Assembly (NCBI GenBank): GCA_029933295.1
Contig: JAOZOL010000088.1
Coordinates: 1 to 8,678 of the forward strand
Source of the DNA: Desulfobacterales bacterium
Lineage (GTDB): Bacteria; Desulfobacterota; Desulfobacteria; Desulfobacterales; Desulfosalsimonadaceae
DNA: 8,678 bases
Direction: 5' to 3'
This document shows positions 1 to 5,624 of this stretch, piece after piece. Made by a program: the position numbers and the translations under genes. Positions within the stretch are counted from its first letter, which is position 1. Each line of letters begins with the position of its first letter. The notes under the pieces are model-generated. The model was given only the letters and a program-made list of their open reading frames with translations, was not told the DNA's origin and ran no database searches.

Positions 1-55
1 TGAGAAAAATAACTTATCAATCATTTCAAACGATTACAAATGAGTTGTTTGGAAG
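1..55 (+). repeat. 55-bp inverted dispersed element, left copy
   Basis: This stretch matches the reverse complement of 5449-5503 at 54 of 55 positions; the only difference is base 47 (G here, A in the other copy). Identity stops sharply after base 55 and may continue to the left of the window. It can fold: bases 7-14 pair with 43-50 and bases 22-26 pair with 38-42. The single difference turns an A-U pair into G-U when read on this strand, so pairing is kept. It lies 117 nt upstream of the phosphatase start. It could be a 5' cis-regulatory RNA, a short mobile repeat or a recombination scar. Confidence 0.85.
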
Positions 56-172
56 TTCTTATCAATTTTCATGCAAAATTCAGGTAATAAAATTTGCTTC
101 AGGCAGTTTCTTGGTTTATGTTCTTTTATTAAAATAGCAAACAGGGTTAAATTTATAAAGGGGTTATATTGA

Positions 173-1204
173 ATGGGAGTAGCAATGAATCAAAAAAATA
201 ATCAATCAATATTATTGGATGTTTGTGTGCAAAGGCTTGACAGACATTGTGTGGAATTGAGCTGGAAGCCGGAGGATAAACAACCTGCGGTTTTTCTTTG
301 TACTGGAACGAGGCGTGAAGATGCGTTGCAGAAAGTTCCGGTTGATGGTGCAAAAAATGGACGATTAACGATTTCCGGACTTGATCCGTTTGTTCGATAT
401 TATTACCACCTTGTGGATGAAAGCGGCAATCGGCAGGTGATATCAGAACGCCGCGTTTTTTTAGAAGGGGCGGTGAACTTCAGGGACATCGGCGGATATA
501 TGACATCGGACGGCAGTGAAGTTAAATGGGGAAAAGTTTTCCGGGCCGACGGGTTGGCACGTTTGACCTCAGATGATTATCAGTTATTGAAGCAAATAGG
601 GATTAAGCGTGTATTTGATTTTCGAACGCCTCCTGAAGCCGATGAAAGCCCGGACAGGTTGCCCGAAACCGATGCCATGACATATGTACATTTGCCTGTC
701 ACGCACGGAAAGTTTGATTTTGTGGACGCCATGAACAGGTTGAAAAAAGGGGATTCCAGCTGGATGACGCCGGAGTTCATGGTTGATGGATATATTCGAA
801 ATATTGAGGACTTCGCCGGTGTGTGGGGCGAGGTGATTAATTATCTGGCTGATGTTGAAAGTCCTCCGATTGTTTTTCACTGCACCGGCGGTAAAGACCG
901 AACAGGCACCTGTGCCGCACTTATTTTATTAATGCTGGGTGTGCCTGAAGAAACGGTTATTGAAGACCATCAATTGTCAAATATCTATATTGCCGACATG
1001 CTGCCCAGCATATTAAAGCTGATTGCATCCTATGGGATTGACCCGGACGTTATTTTGCCTTATCTGACTGCGCCCAAGGAGTGCATTATTGCCTTGTTAG
1101 ATCATATCAGAAATAAATACGGCTCCGCTTCTGCGTATTTAATGACAAAAGCGGGGGTAACAAAAGAAGTTTTGGATATTCTCCGAGAAAAACTTTTAGT
1201 GTAG
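173..1204 (+). CDS. Tyrosine/dual-specificity protein phosphatase (Y_phosphatase3 / PtpB type)
   Basis: Predicted cytoplasmic cysteine-dependent phosphatase of 343 aa. The P-loop HCTGGKDRTG spans residues 236-245 and gives nucleophile Cys237, Asp242 and Arg243. In mycobacterial PtpB the equivalent loop Asp serves as general acid, and this family includes enzymes acting on phosphotyrosine, phosphoserine and phosphoinositides. Supporting family motifs are NFRDIGGY (102-109), VFRADGL (122-128) and DFRTPPEADESPD (149-161). Residues about 12-96 look like a small beta-sandwich, fibronectin-III-like N-terminal domain ending in a YYYHLVDESG segment; such a domain precedes the phosphatase in several relatives. 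There is no signal peptide. ATG 173 has AAAGGGG at 157-163 (9-nt spacing); ATG 185 is also possible, with GGGAG at 175-179. It appears monocistronic and its stop lies 6 bp from the stop of the convergent gene. The substrate is unknown. Confidence 0.9.
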   Translation: MGVAMNQKNNQSILLDVCVQRLDRHCVELSWKPEDKQPAVFLCTGTRREDALQKVPVDGAKNGRLTISGLDPFVRYYYHLVDESGNRQVISERRVFLEGAVNFRDIGGYMTSDGSEVKWGKVFRADGLARLTSDDYQLLKQIGIKRVFDFRTPPEADESPDRLPETDAMTYVHLPVTHGKFDFVDAMNRLKKGDSSWMTPEFMVDGYIRNIEDFAGVWGEVINYLADVESPPIVFHCTGGKDRTGTCAALILLMLGVPEETVIEDHQLSNIYIADMLPSILKLIASYGIDPDVILPYLTAPKECIIALLDHIRNKYGSASAYLMTKAGVTKEVLDILREKLLV

Positions 1205-1210
1205 GGACGG

Positions 1211-1780
1211 CTATTGGTTACTCACTTCAGTGATTTCCACATCATCGATCCAGATAGTTCCTTTAGTGAGCATAAGGTCAAGGGTAATTTCTTTTGCACC
1301 CAAAGGCGCGGTATTGGTCATTGTTAATTGTACCCAGCCGTTTTTCCCTTTCATTTCAGACATCAAATCAATTGTCGGATAAGGATGGATTTTTTTTGGC
1401 TTAAAATTATATCGGACCGACGGCGCAATAAAGTTAGGACTGTAACCGATATTTTGTGCTTTTAGCCATAGGGTCAGCTGGTAGCTTTTACCCTGCTTAA
1501 TTTTGCCGATGTTTTTGTCAAGATATAATAAAACGCTTCCGCCGGGCGGGTTTATTTTAATTTTATAGGAATATGTGCCGCTGTGTTTCTCAACATCATC
1601 AAAGCTGGACTCCGCAGAAGTGCCCCTGTATGTTTTGACCAGCCAGCCCGAAGGAAGAGCTTCCGTCTTTTTATGCTCAAAACCCCCATTGTAGACAAGA
1701 TTTTTGGATTTACAAAACCCGGGTGATACAGAAAGCATAAAAGCAGCAAGAAATATAAAACAAACGGCGATTTTTTTCAT
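1211..1780 (-). CDS. Secreted jelly-roll (CBM4/9-like) protein
   Basis: A 189-aa exported protein. Residues 1-23 form a classical Sec signal peptide (MKK, hydrophobic core, SVSPGF). The Cys at 23 follows G-F rather than a proper lipobox, so signal peptidase I processing is favoured. The mature part has the marks of a carbohydrate-binding-module 4/9-like beta-sandwich: N-terminal LVYNGGFE, PSGW, then HSGTYSYKI, a YQLTLWLKA strand, a WVQLTMT strand and a closing GTIWIDDVEI. These domains bind glycans or act as accessory beta-sandwiches in envelope proteins; here the domain stands alone with no catalytic part. Start ATG 1780 is preceded by AGAGGGG with about 6 nt spacing. Upstream, at 1814-1827, is a short inverted repeat (CTCAA-tgcg-TTGAG) that could be an operator. 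Ligand unknown; family call moderate. Confidence 0.75.
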   Translation of the reverse strand: MKKIAVCFIFLAAFMLSVSPGFCKSKNLVYNGGFEHKKTEALPSGWLVKTYRGTSAESSFDDVEKHSGTYSYKIKINPPGGSVLLYLDKNIGKIKQGKSYQLTLWLKAQNIGYSPNFIAPSVRYNFKPKKIHPYPTIDLMSEMKGKNGWVQLTMTNTAPLGAKEITLDLMLTKGTIWIDDVEITEVSNQ

Positions 1781-2017
1781 TGTTTTCCCCTCTTACAAAT
1801 ATTTTATTTGATACTCAATGCGTTGAGGTATATATAAATTTAATCTAAATTACACCATGGGAAAACTTTACGCAAGGGAAATTTTTTCTTTTATGATAAT
1901 ATGTTCTTTATTATCAAGAGGTAAAAATATAAATTATCACATTTGATTTATGTAAATTTTTTTGGTAGTTGTAATAAGTAGATATATTATCCTTGCGATG
2001 CAAATAAAGGAGGGAAC
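1781..2017. promoter_or_regulatory. AT-rich divergent intergenic region
   Basis: These 237 bases separate the minus-strand jelly-roll gene from the plus-strand lipoprotein cluster, so promoters for both directions should lie here. I see no convincing -35/-10 pair, only several TATA-like stretches (for example TATATT at 1983-1988). Two inverted repeats stand out: CTCAA/TTGAG at 1814-1827 and TGATAAT/ATTATCA at 1894-1900 and 1910-1916 with a 9-nt loop. A strong Shine-Dalgarno sequence AAGGAGGG (2007-2014) precedes the first lipoprotein. Confidence 0.5.
1894..1916. repeat. Inverted repeat, 7-bp arms, 9-nt spacer
   Basis: TGATAAT at 1894-1900 and its exact complement ATTATCA at 1910-1916 flank a 9-nt spacer. 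It sits about 100 nt upstream of the lipoprotein cluster in AT-rich DNA. It may be a transcription-factor site; there is no GC-rich stem or T-tract that would make it a terminator. In AT-rich sequence an arm of this size can occur by chance. Confidence 0.4.
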
Positions 2018-2467
2018 ATGAATAATTATATCCGCTTAACAACCATTATCGTTTGCCTGTTGATTTTTGCATTGGGCTTAATAGCTTGCGAGAAGAAAAA
2101 AGAGGCCAAACAAGGAAAAATTATTGTTACTGAAAAAGAGTTCGCCGTTCAGCAGGATTCAGAATATACGTGGTCGTTGAATGCAACCGGCAAAATTAAA
2201 AATGTGGGAGAGGTTGATGTCAAAAAAGTCGTTGTCACCGGATACTGCCGGTCTTGCAGTGAACGGATGATAAGCGGAGAGTGGTACATTACGAATGTTG
2301 AAAAAATTGCAGAACAAAAAGATATCATCAGTTATCTGGCGGCTGGCGATGAGAGCGAATTTCGTTTTAAAGGAATCGCTTATGCATATATTCAGCCGGG
2401 AATTGAACTGAAAAAAATGCCTGACAACCTTGAAGTCATTATTGAATCTTTTGAAGTCGTGGAATAG
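2018..2467 (+). CDS. Lipoprotein A with FxLYD-like domain and CRSC motif
   Basis: A 149-aa predicted lipoprotein, first of three tandem paralogues. The signal sequence ends in lipobox LIAC with lipidated Cys24, followed by Glu-Lys-rich residues, so outer-membrane sorting is plausible. After a charged linker, residues about 34-148 form one small beta domain. The sequence ATGKIKNVGEVDVKKVVVTG (about 56-75) matches the pattern of FxLYD-type domains (G-x-hydrophobic-K-N-x-G), which also have a late glycine-containing turn, here LAAGDESEF. Where FxLYD proteins usually have an aromatic-Asp turn, this family has CRSC (77-80). It is about half identical to the two following genes and is the most diverged, with two extra residues near the C terminus. 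Ribosome binding site AAGGAGGG sits 3-4 nt before ATG. Function unknown. Confidence 0.9.
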   Translation: MNNYIRLTTIIVCLLIFALGLIACEKKKEAKQGKIIVTEKEFAVQQDSEYTWSLNATGKIKNVGEVDVKKVVVTGYCRSCSERMISGEWYITNVEKIAEQKDIISYLAAGDESEFRFKGIAYAYIQPGIELKKMPDNLEVIIESFEVVE

Positions 2468-2506
2468 AACCGGTTCGTTATATTATCTGTTTAAAATGGA
2501 GGGAGC

Positions 2507-2944
2507 ATGAAACGTTATATTCATCGGGTGATAATTGTCTGTTGCTTATTGATTGTTGTATTCTGTTTGTCTTCCTGCGGAAAGCCGAAGGAAGGCAAAG
2601 TCATTGTTACGGATAAGGAGTTTACGCTCAGGCAGGATGCGGAACGTTCATGGACCCTTGACGCCACGGGAAAGGTGAAGAATGTCGGTGATGTCGATGT
2701 TAAGAAGATTGTAATAACAGGATATTGCAGGTCTTGCGGTGAGGTGCTGGCGATGGGAAAATGGTTTGTTTCAGATGTTGAAAAACTTCCGAGCCAAAAA
2801 GGTACCATCAGCTATCTGCCTGCAGGGGCTGAAGAGGAATTTAAAGTTAAAGAAGTTGTGTTCTACTGGGGTGACGAAAAACCTAAAAGCATTCCTGAAA
2901 AACTTGAAATCGTCATTGAATCATTTGAAACCGTAAATGATTAG
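2507..2944 (+). CDS. Lipoprotein B with FxLYD-like domain and CRSC motif
   Basis: A 145-aa predicted lipoprotein, second of the tandem triplet, starting 39 bp after gene A. Lipobox LSSC puts the lipidated cysteine at 24, with Gly at +2. The mature domain repeats the family layout: KVIVTDKEF strand, TGKVKNVGDVDVKKIVITG core, CRSC at 74-77, LPAGAEEEF turn, and the C-terminal strand LEIVIESFE. Its mature part is close to 90% identical to gene C by eye, and long blocks are identical at DNA level (2642-2683 equals 3123-3164; 2894-2934 equals 3375-3415), pointing to a recent duplication or conversion. GGAGGG lies 4 nt before ATG, as in the sister genes. The last codons run just past the point where a spurious upstream ATG for gene C begins. 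Function unknown. Confidence 0.9.
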   Translation: MKRYIHRVIIVCCLLIVVFCLSSCGKPKEGKVIVTDKEFTLRQDAERSWTLDATGKVKNVGDVDVKKIVITGYCRSCGEVLAMGKWFVSDVEKLPSQKGTISYLPAGAEEEFKVKEVVFYWGDEKPKSIPEKLEIVIESFETVND

Positions 2945-2990
2945 GTGGTTGCAACTTACTTTTTTCAAGCAAATAAAAAATGGAGGGGTT

Positions 2991-3422
2991 ATGAGATTTT
3001 TGGGAAGATATGTAATTTTTGTCTGTTTGTTCATAACAGCATTCTGTCTAATCTCCTGTGAAAAGAAAAAGGAAGGCAAGGTAATCGTAACGGACACTGA
3101 GTATACGCTCAGGCATGATGCTGAACGTTCATGGACCCTTGACGCCACGGGAAAGGTGAAGAATATCGGTGATGTTGATGTTAAGAAGGTTGTCATTACC
3201 GGATACTGCCGGTCTTGCGGCGAAGTAATTGCTATGGGAAAATGGTTTATCTCGGATGTTGAAAAATTTCCGAGTCAAAAAGATACCATCAGTTATCTGG
3301 CGGCAGGGGCTGATGAGGACTTTAAAGTTAAAGAAGTCGTGTTTTATTGGGGCGTTGAAAAGCCAAAAAGCATCCCTGAAAAACTTGAAATCGTCATTGA
3401 ATCATTTGAAACCGTTGACTGA
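2991..3422 (+). CDS. Lipoprotein C with FxLYD-like domain and CRSC motif
   Basis: A 143-aa predicted lipoprotein, third of the triplet, 46 bp after gene B. I chose ATG 2991 because GGAGGGG lies at 2982-2988 exactly as in A and B and because this start gives an N-terminal signal sequence with lipobox LISC (Cys23). The upstream in-frame ATG at 2937 would overlap gene B and put 18 extra residues before the signal. The CRSC motif is at 73-76. Most of the gene tracks B, but two short segments match A exactly where B differs (3198-3218 with 2237-2257; 3288-3304 with 2327-2343), a mosaic pattern. Its stop is 18 bp from the stop of the convergent CoA-ligase-like gene. Function unknown; membrane anchoring is the safest prediction. 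Confidence 0.9.
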   Translation: MRFLGRYVIFVCLFITAFCLISCEKKKEGKVIVTDTEYTLRHDAERSWTLDATGKVKNIGDVDVKKVVITGYCRSCGEVIAMGKWFISDVEKFPSQKDTISYLAAGADEDFKVKEVVFYWGVEKPKSIPEKLEIVIESFETVD

Positions 3423-3440
3423 TCATGGACAAATGAGGTT

Positions 3441-4718
3441 TTAAAACGTTCTCTGCTCCTTAAGCCGGATTGAAACCGGAATTCCGATGTTTTTATAAAG
3501 ATTGTTTTCAGCGATCTGAATCAGGGCTTCAAGTCCTTTAATTTCATCTGAAAAAATATGTTCATTAACCGGTATCCAGACTTCTAAATATTTTTTTTCA
3601 TCACGGTGTTTGACATGGAATTTTGCCGTATCTATGGGAAACTCAGGGGGAAATTCAGAGGGAAATTCAAGGGCTGCCTGGATACTGCGTTGTATTTGCT
3701 TTTTATGTACTTTAACCCCGTCAATATTGATCAAATCATCTGTTCGTTCTCCGCGCCATTCGATTCGTCGCAGTCCCCTCCCGCATGAACAGGTTTGTTT
3801 AATCATTTTTGCACGGTCACCTGTCCTGAATCGAATAAGGGGAAACGCCCGTGTTGCCAATGTCGTAAGAACAAGTTCACCATATTGGTTGTCCGGCAGC
3901 ACCTTACCTGAGGCTGGATCCACAATCTCCGGTAAAAAATAATCTTCATTCATATGCAGGCCTTCATGGACCTCACATTCAAAGGCAATTGCCGGGCCCG
4001 GAACCTCGCTAAGTCCGTAATGGCACCATATTTTTACATTAAGCGCATCTTCCATTGCTTTTCGGTCTGTTTTGTCAATTGATTCCCCAACAAGAATGAT
4101 GGTTTTTAAATCAAATGCACTGGTCGTGATTTGTTTTTTGGGGATATGAGTTGCCAGCTGCAGGGCGGATGCGGGGGTTGATATGAGAGCCGATGTCTTA
4201 TAATCCCGCAGCACCATCAATTTCTTTTCCAGAGAAAGGGGGGTGTTTGGTATTACGCTTGCGCCCAGTGCTTCGGCGCCATATTTATAATCGCGCCCCC
4301 AATTTGCCAGGCCGGGATTTAATGTGATCTGTAAAATATCATGGGGCGTTATGCCTGATATTTTAAGGGCCCTTGCCAGGATGGTTTGCCAGGACGACAG
4401 ATCCTGCGGTGTGTACCCGCTGACTGTCGGATTTTGCGTCGTGCCGGGTGAAGTATGTATTCTGACGATGTCCCGGAGGGGAACCGCAAAAAGGTTATAC
4501 GGATAGTTCTCGCTGATATCCTGCCGGTCCATAAAAGGCAGACGGGCAAGATCTGTTAAACTTTCAATTTCAGATAAATCAATGCCCAGTTCCTTAAATC
4601 TTTTTTTATGAAAGGGGACATTGCGGTATGCACGGTTTAACGTGCTTTGCAGCCGTTCAAGCTGGAGCTGTGTTTTTTCATCTTCATGCATTGTTAAGAA
4701 TTCATCATTTGTCATCAT
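3441..4718 (-). CDS. Phenylacetate-CoA-ligase (PaaK)-like protein, C-terminally short and diverged
   Basis: ANL-superfamily protein of about 425 aa. Family members adenylate a carboxylic acid and transfer it to CoA. PaaK-type landmarks (from ATG 4718): TSPGTT (89-94), YGLSEVPGP (234-242), YGELVLTT and RFRTGD (279-301), CSCGR (310-314) and RTDDLINIDGVKV (325-337). Odd features: the A3 loop reads GTTQNPT, with Asn where family members usually have Lys. The protein stops at IRLKEQRTF, just before the usual C-terminal segment with the A10 lysine (…GKA-R-hydrophobic). A 12-bp triplication inserts FPSEFPPEFP-like residues. The substrate acid and even activity are therefore uncertain. ATG 4718 was preferred to TTG 4742 because GGAG lies 6 nt upstream; ATG 4715 is also possible. 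It overlaps livF by 14 bp, so translational coupling and co-transcription with the transporter are likely. Confidence 0.8.
   Translation of the reverse strand: MMTNDEFLTMHEDEKTQLQLERLQSTLNRAYRNVPFHKKRFKELGIDLSEIESLTDLARLPFMDRQDISENYPYNLFAVPLRDIVRIHTSPGTTQNPTVSGYTPQDLSSWQTILARALKISGITPHDILQITLNPGLANWGRDYKYGAEALGASVIPNTPLSLEKKLMVLRDYKTSALISTPASALQLATHIPKKQITTSAFDLKTIILVGESIDKTDRKAMEDALNVKIWCHYGLSEVPGPAIAFECEVHEGLHMNEDYFLPEIVDPASGKVLPDNQYGELVLTTLATRAFPLIRFRTGDRAKMIKQTCSCGRGLRRIEWRGERTDDLINIDGVKVHKKQIQRSIQAALEFPSEFPPEFPIDTAKFHVKHRDEKKYLEVWIPVNEHIFSDEIKGLEALIQIAENNLYKNIGIPVSIRLKEQRTF
3636..3671. repeat. Three 12-bp direct repeats inside the ligase-like gene
   Basis: Three successive 12-mers, GGGAAACTCAGG, GGGAAATTCAGA and GGGAAATTCAAG, lie at 3636-3647, 3648-3659 and 3660-3671. 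They keep frame and encode the short EFPSEFPPEFP-like tract near the ligase C-terminal domain. Slippage duplication is the simplest origin. Confidence 0.8.
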
Positions 4719-5445
4719 AAAATTCTCCGTAATCTTTGCCAAGGTAGGCTCTTTTTACACCCTGATCCTCAAGAAGGTCGGATGCGGGTCCCTGGAGAAC
4801 CACTGTGCCGGTTTCAAAAACGTATCCATGATCTGCGATTTGCAGTGCCGCCTGGGCATTTTGTTCAACAAGGAGTATGGTTATCCCTTTATTTTTTAAT
4901 GTCTCCAGTATCTGGAAAATTTTTTCAACAATGAGCGGCGCCAGCCCCATGGACGGTTCGTCGAGCAGCAGCAGTCTGGGATTGGACATGAGTGCGCGGC
5001 CGATGGCAAGCATCTGCTGTTCGCCTCCTGAAAGTGTTCCGGCGGCCTGTTTTGCCCTTTTATGCAAAATCGGAAAAAGGGACATGACGTTTTCCAGTTC
5101 CTGTTTGACAGCGGCATGTTTTCGCTTACGATACATGGTGTATGCCCCAAGCTTCAAGTTGTCTAAAACGCTTAACGGGGGAAACACCAGCCGGCCTTCC
5201 GGGACGAGACTGATTCCCTGTTTGACAATAGCCGGCGGATCAAACCCTTTTAATGAAATGTCTTCATATGTGATTTCGCCTTCCCATTGCGGCAAAAGCC
5301 CGCAGATCGCTTCAAGGATCGTGCTTTTCCCGGAACCGTTTGCTCCGATCAACGTAACAATACGGCCTTTTTTAACAGAGAGGCTGACGCCCTTGACGGC
5401 CATGATTCGACCATAATAGCATTTCAGATTTTTAATTCGTAGCAT
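4705..5445 (-). CDS. livF: Branched-chain amino-acid type ABC transporter ATPase LivF
   Basis: A 246-aa ATP-binding subunit of a HAAT-family importer, energising uptake at the inner face of the cytoplasmic membrane. Visible motifs are Walker A GANGSGKST (34-42), the LivF-typical LVPEGRLVFP (80-89), signature LSGGEQQ (138-144), Walker B LLLLDEPS (158-165) and VEQN (193-196) in the H-loop, where Gln replaces His as is normal for LivF. Length matches the family (about 235-250). Start ATG 5445 has GGAAG 3 nt upstream, and this Shine-Dalgarno sequence is the last part of the 55-bp repeat (5449-5503). The gap to livG is 157 bp, unusual for this operon type, and is filled with repeats. The stop overlaps the next gene by 14 bp. 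Confidence 0.95.
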   Translation of the reverse strand: MLRIKNLKCYYGRIMAVKGVSLSVKKGRIVTLIGANGSGKSTILEAICGLLPQWEGEITYEDISLKGFDPPAIVKQGISLVPEGRLVFPPLSVLDNLKLGAYTMYRKRKHAAVKQELENVMSLFPILHKRAKQAAGTLSGGEQQMLAIGRALMSNPRLLLLDEPSMGLAPLIVEKIFQILETLKNKGITILLVEQNAQAALQIADHGYVFETGTVVLQGPASDLLEDQGVKRAYLGKDYGEFYDDK

Positions 5446-5448
5446 AGT

Positions 5449-5503
5449 CTTCCAAATAACTCATTTGTAATCGTTTGAAATGATTGATAAGTTATTTTTC
5501 TCA
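5449..5503 (-). repeat. 55-bp inverted dispersed element, right copy
   Basis: Reverse complement of bases 1-55 with one mismatch. Read on the minus strand it ends 3 nt before the livF ATG and supplies its Shine-Dalgarno GGAAG. The arms 5490-5497 and 5454-5461 are perfectly complementary (8 bp). On this copy the left boundary of identity is sharp at 5449; the base at 5448 and those beyond differ from the first copy. Confidence 0.85.
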
Positions 5504-5508
5504 TACAG

Positions 5509-5524
5509 TGGTAATTCATTACCA
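5509..5524. repeat. Interrupted palindrome TGGTAAT-tc-ATTACCA
   Basis: Seven-base arms with a 2-nt centre, placed 5 nt beyond the edge of the 55-bp element. It may be part of a longer element whose other copy is cut off by the window start, or an operator. The context does not decide. Confidence 0.5.
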
Positions 5525-5549
5525 TGAAAAGCTTTTTATCAGATAGTCA

Positions 5550-5570
5550 GCTCAAAGCTCAAAGGTTGAA
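5550..5570 (+). repeat. Short heptamer array GCTCAAA x2 plus GGTTGAA
   Basis: GCTCAAA occurs at 5550-5556 and 5557-5563, followed by the related GGTTGAA at 5564-5570. The 7-nt period is the same as in the CACCTTT array on the other side of palindrome 5574-5587, but the purine-rich strand is switched, so the two arrays form degenerate arms around that palindrome. Confidence 0.6.
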
Positions 5571-5573
5571 GGG

Positions 5574-5587
5574 AAAACAATTGTTTT
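5574..5587. repeat. 14-bp perfect palindrome AAAACAATTGTTTT
   Basis: The exact palindrome lies between the two oppositely oriented heptamer arrays (5550-5570 and 5597-5624). It looks like the centre of a larger imperfect hairpin. It is AT-rich, and after the stem no uninterrupted T-run typical of a terminator is seen on the minus strand. Confidence 0.6.
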
Positions 5588-5596
5588 TGTTTTTTC

Positions 5597-5624
5597 CACC
5601 TTTCACCTTTCACCTTTCACCTTT
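5597..5624 (-). repeat. Four tandem heptamers CACCTTT
   Basis: Four exact copies of CACCTTT (AAAGGTG on the minus strand). The livG stop codon (5603-5605) lies inside the array, which therefore encodes the last residues of LivG (VKGER). Heptameric tandem arrays resemble in style the STRR heptamers known from cyanobacteria; no homology is implied. Confidence 0.85.

Larger units (their letters stand above)
5446..5602. other. Repeat-filled livG-livF intergenic gap
   Basis: The 157 bases between livG and livF contain, from right to left on the minus strand: the heptamer array 5597-5624 that also covers the livG stop, a 14-bp palindrome at 5574-5587, heptamers GCTCAAA at 5550-5563, a 10-bp palindrome AAAAGCTTTT (5527-5536), an interrupted palindrome TGGTAAT-tc-ATTACCA (5509-5524) and the 55-bp element. 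No ORF is credible here. Adjacent liv genes normally overlap or nearly touch, so this looks like inserted repeat DNA. Confidence 0.75.

Noticed and set aside
1710..1715. Lipobox in the jelly-roll protein (GFC at 21-23)
   Set aside because: Phe at -1 does not fit a lipobox, where Gly, Ala or Ser is expected; ordinary signal peptidase I cleavage is more likely.
2937..2990. Earlier ATG for lipoprotein C
   Set aside because: It overlaps gene B, lacks a ribosome-binding site and would put 18 residues before the lipoprotein signal; ATG 2991 has GGAGGGG like its sisters.
3610..3942. Plus-strand frame of 110 codons inside the ligase-like gene
   Set aside because: It is antisense to a clear family protein and has no recognisable domain or ribosome-binding site.
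4719..4742. TTG start for the ligase-like gene at 4742
   Set aside because: ATG 4718 has GGAG at good spacing; the TTG version adds residues that only re-read the livF end in another frame.
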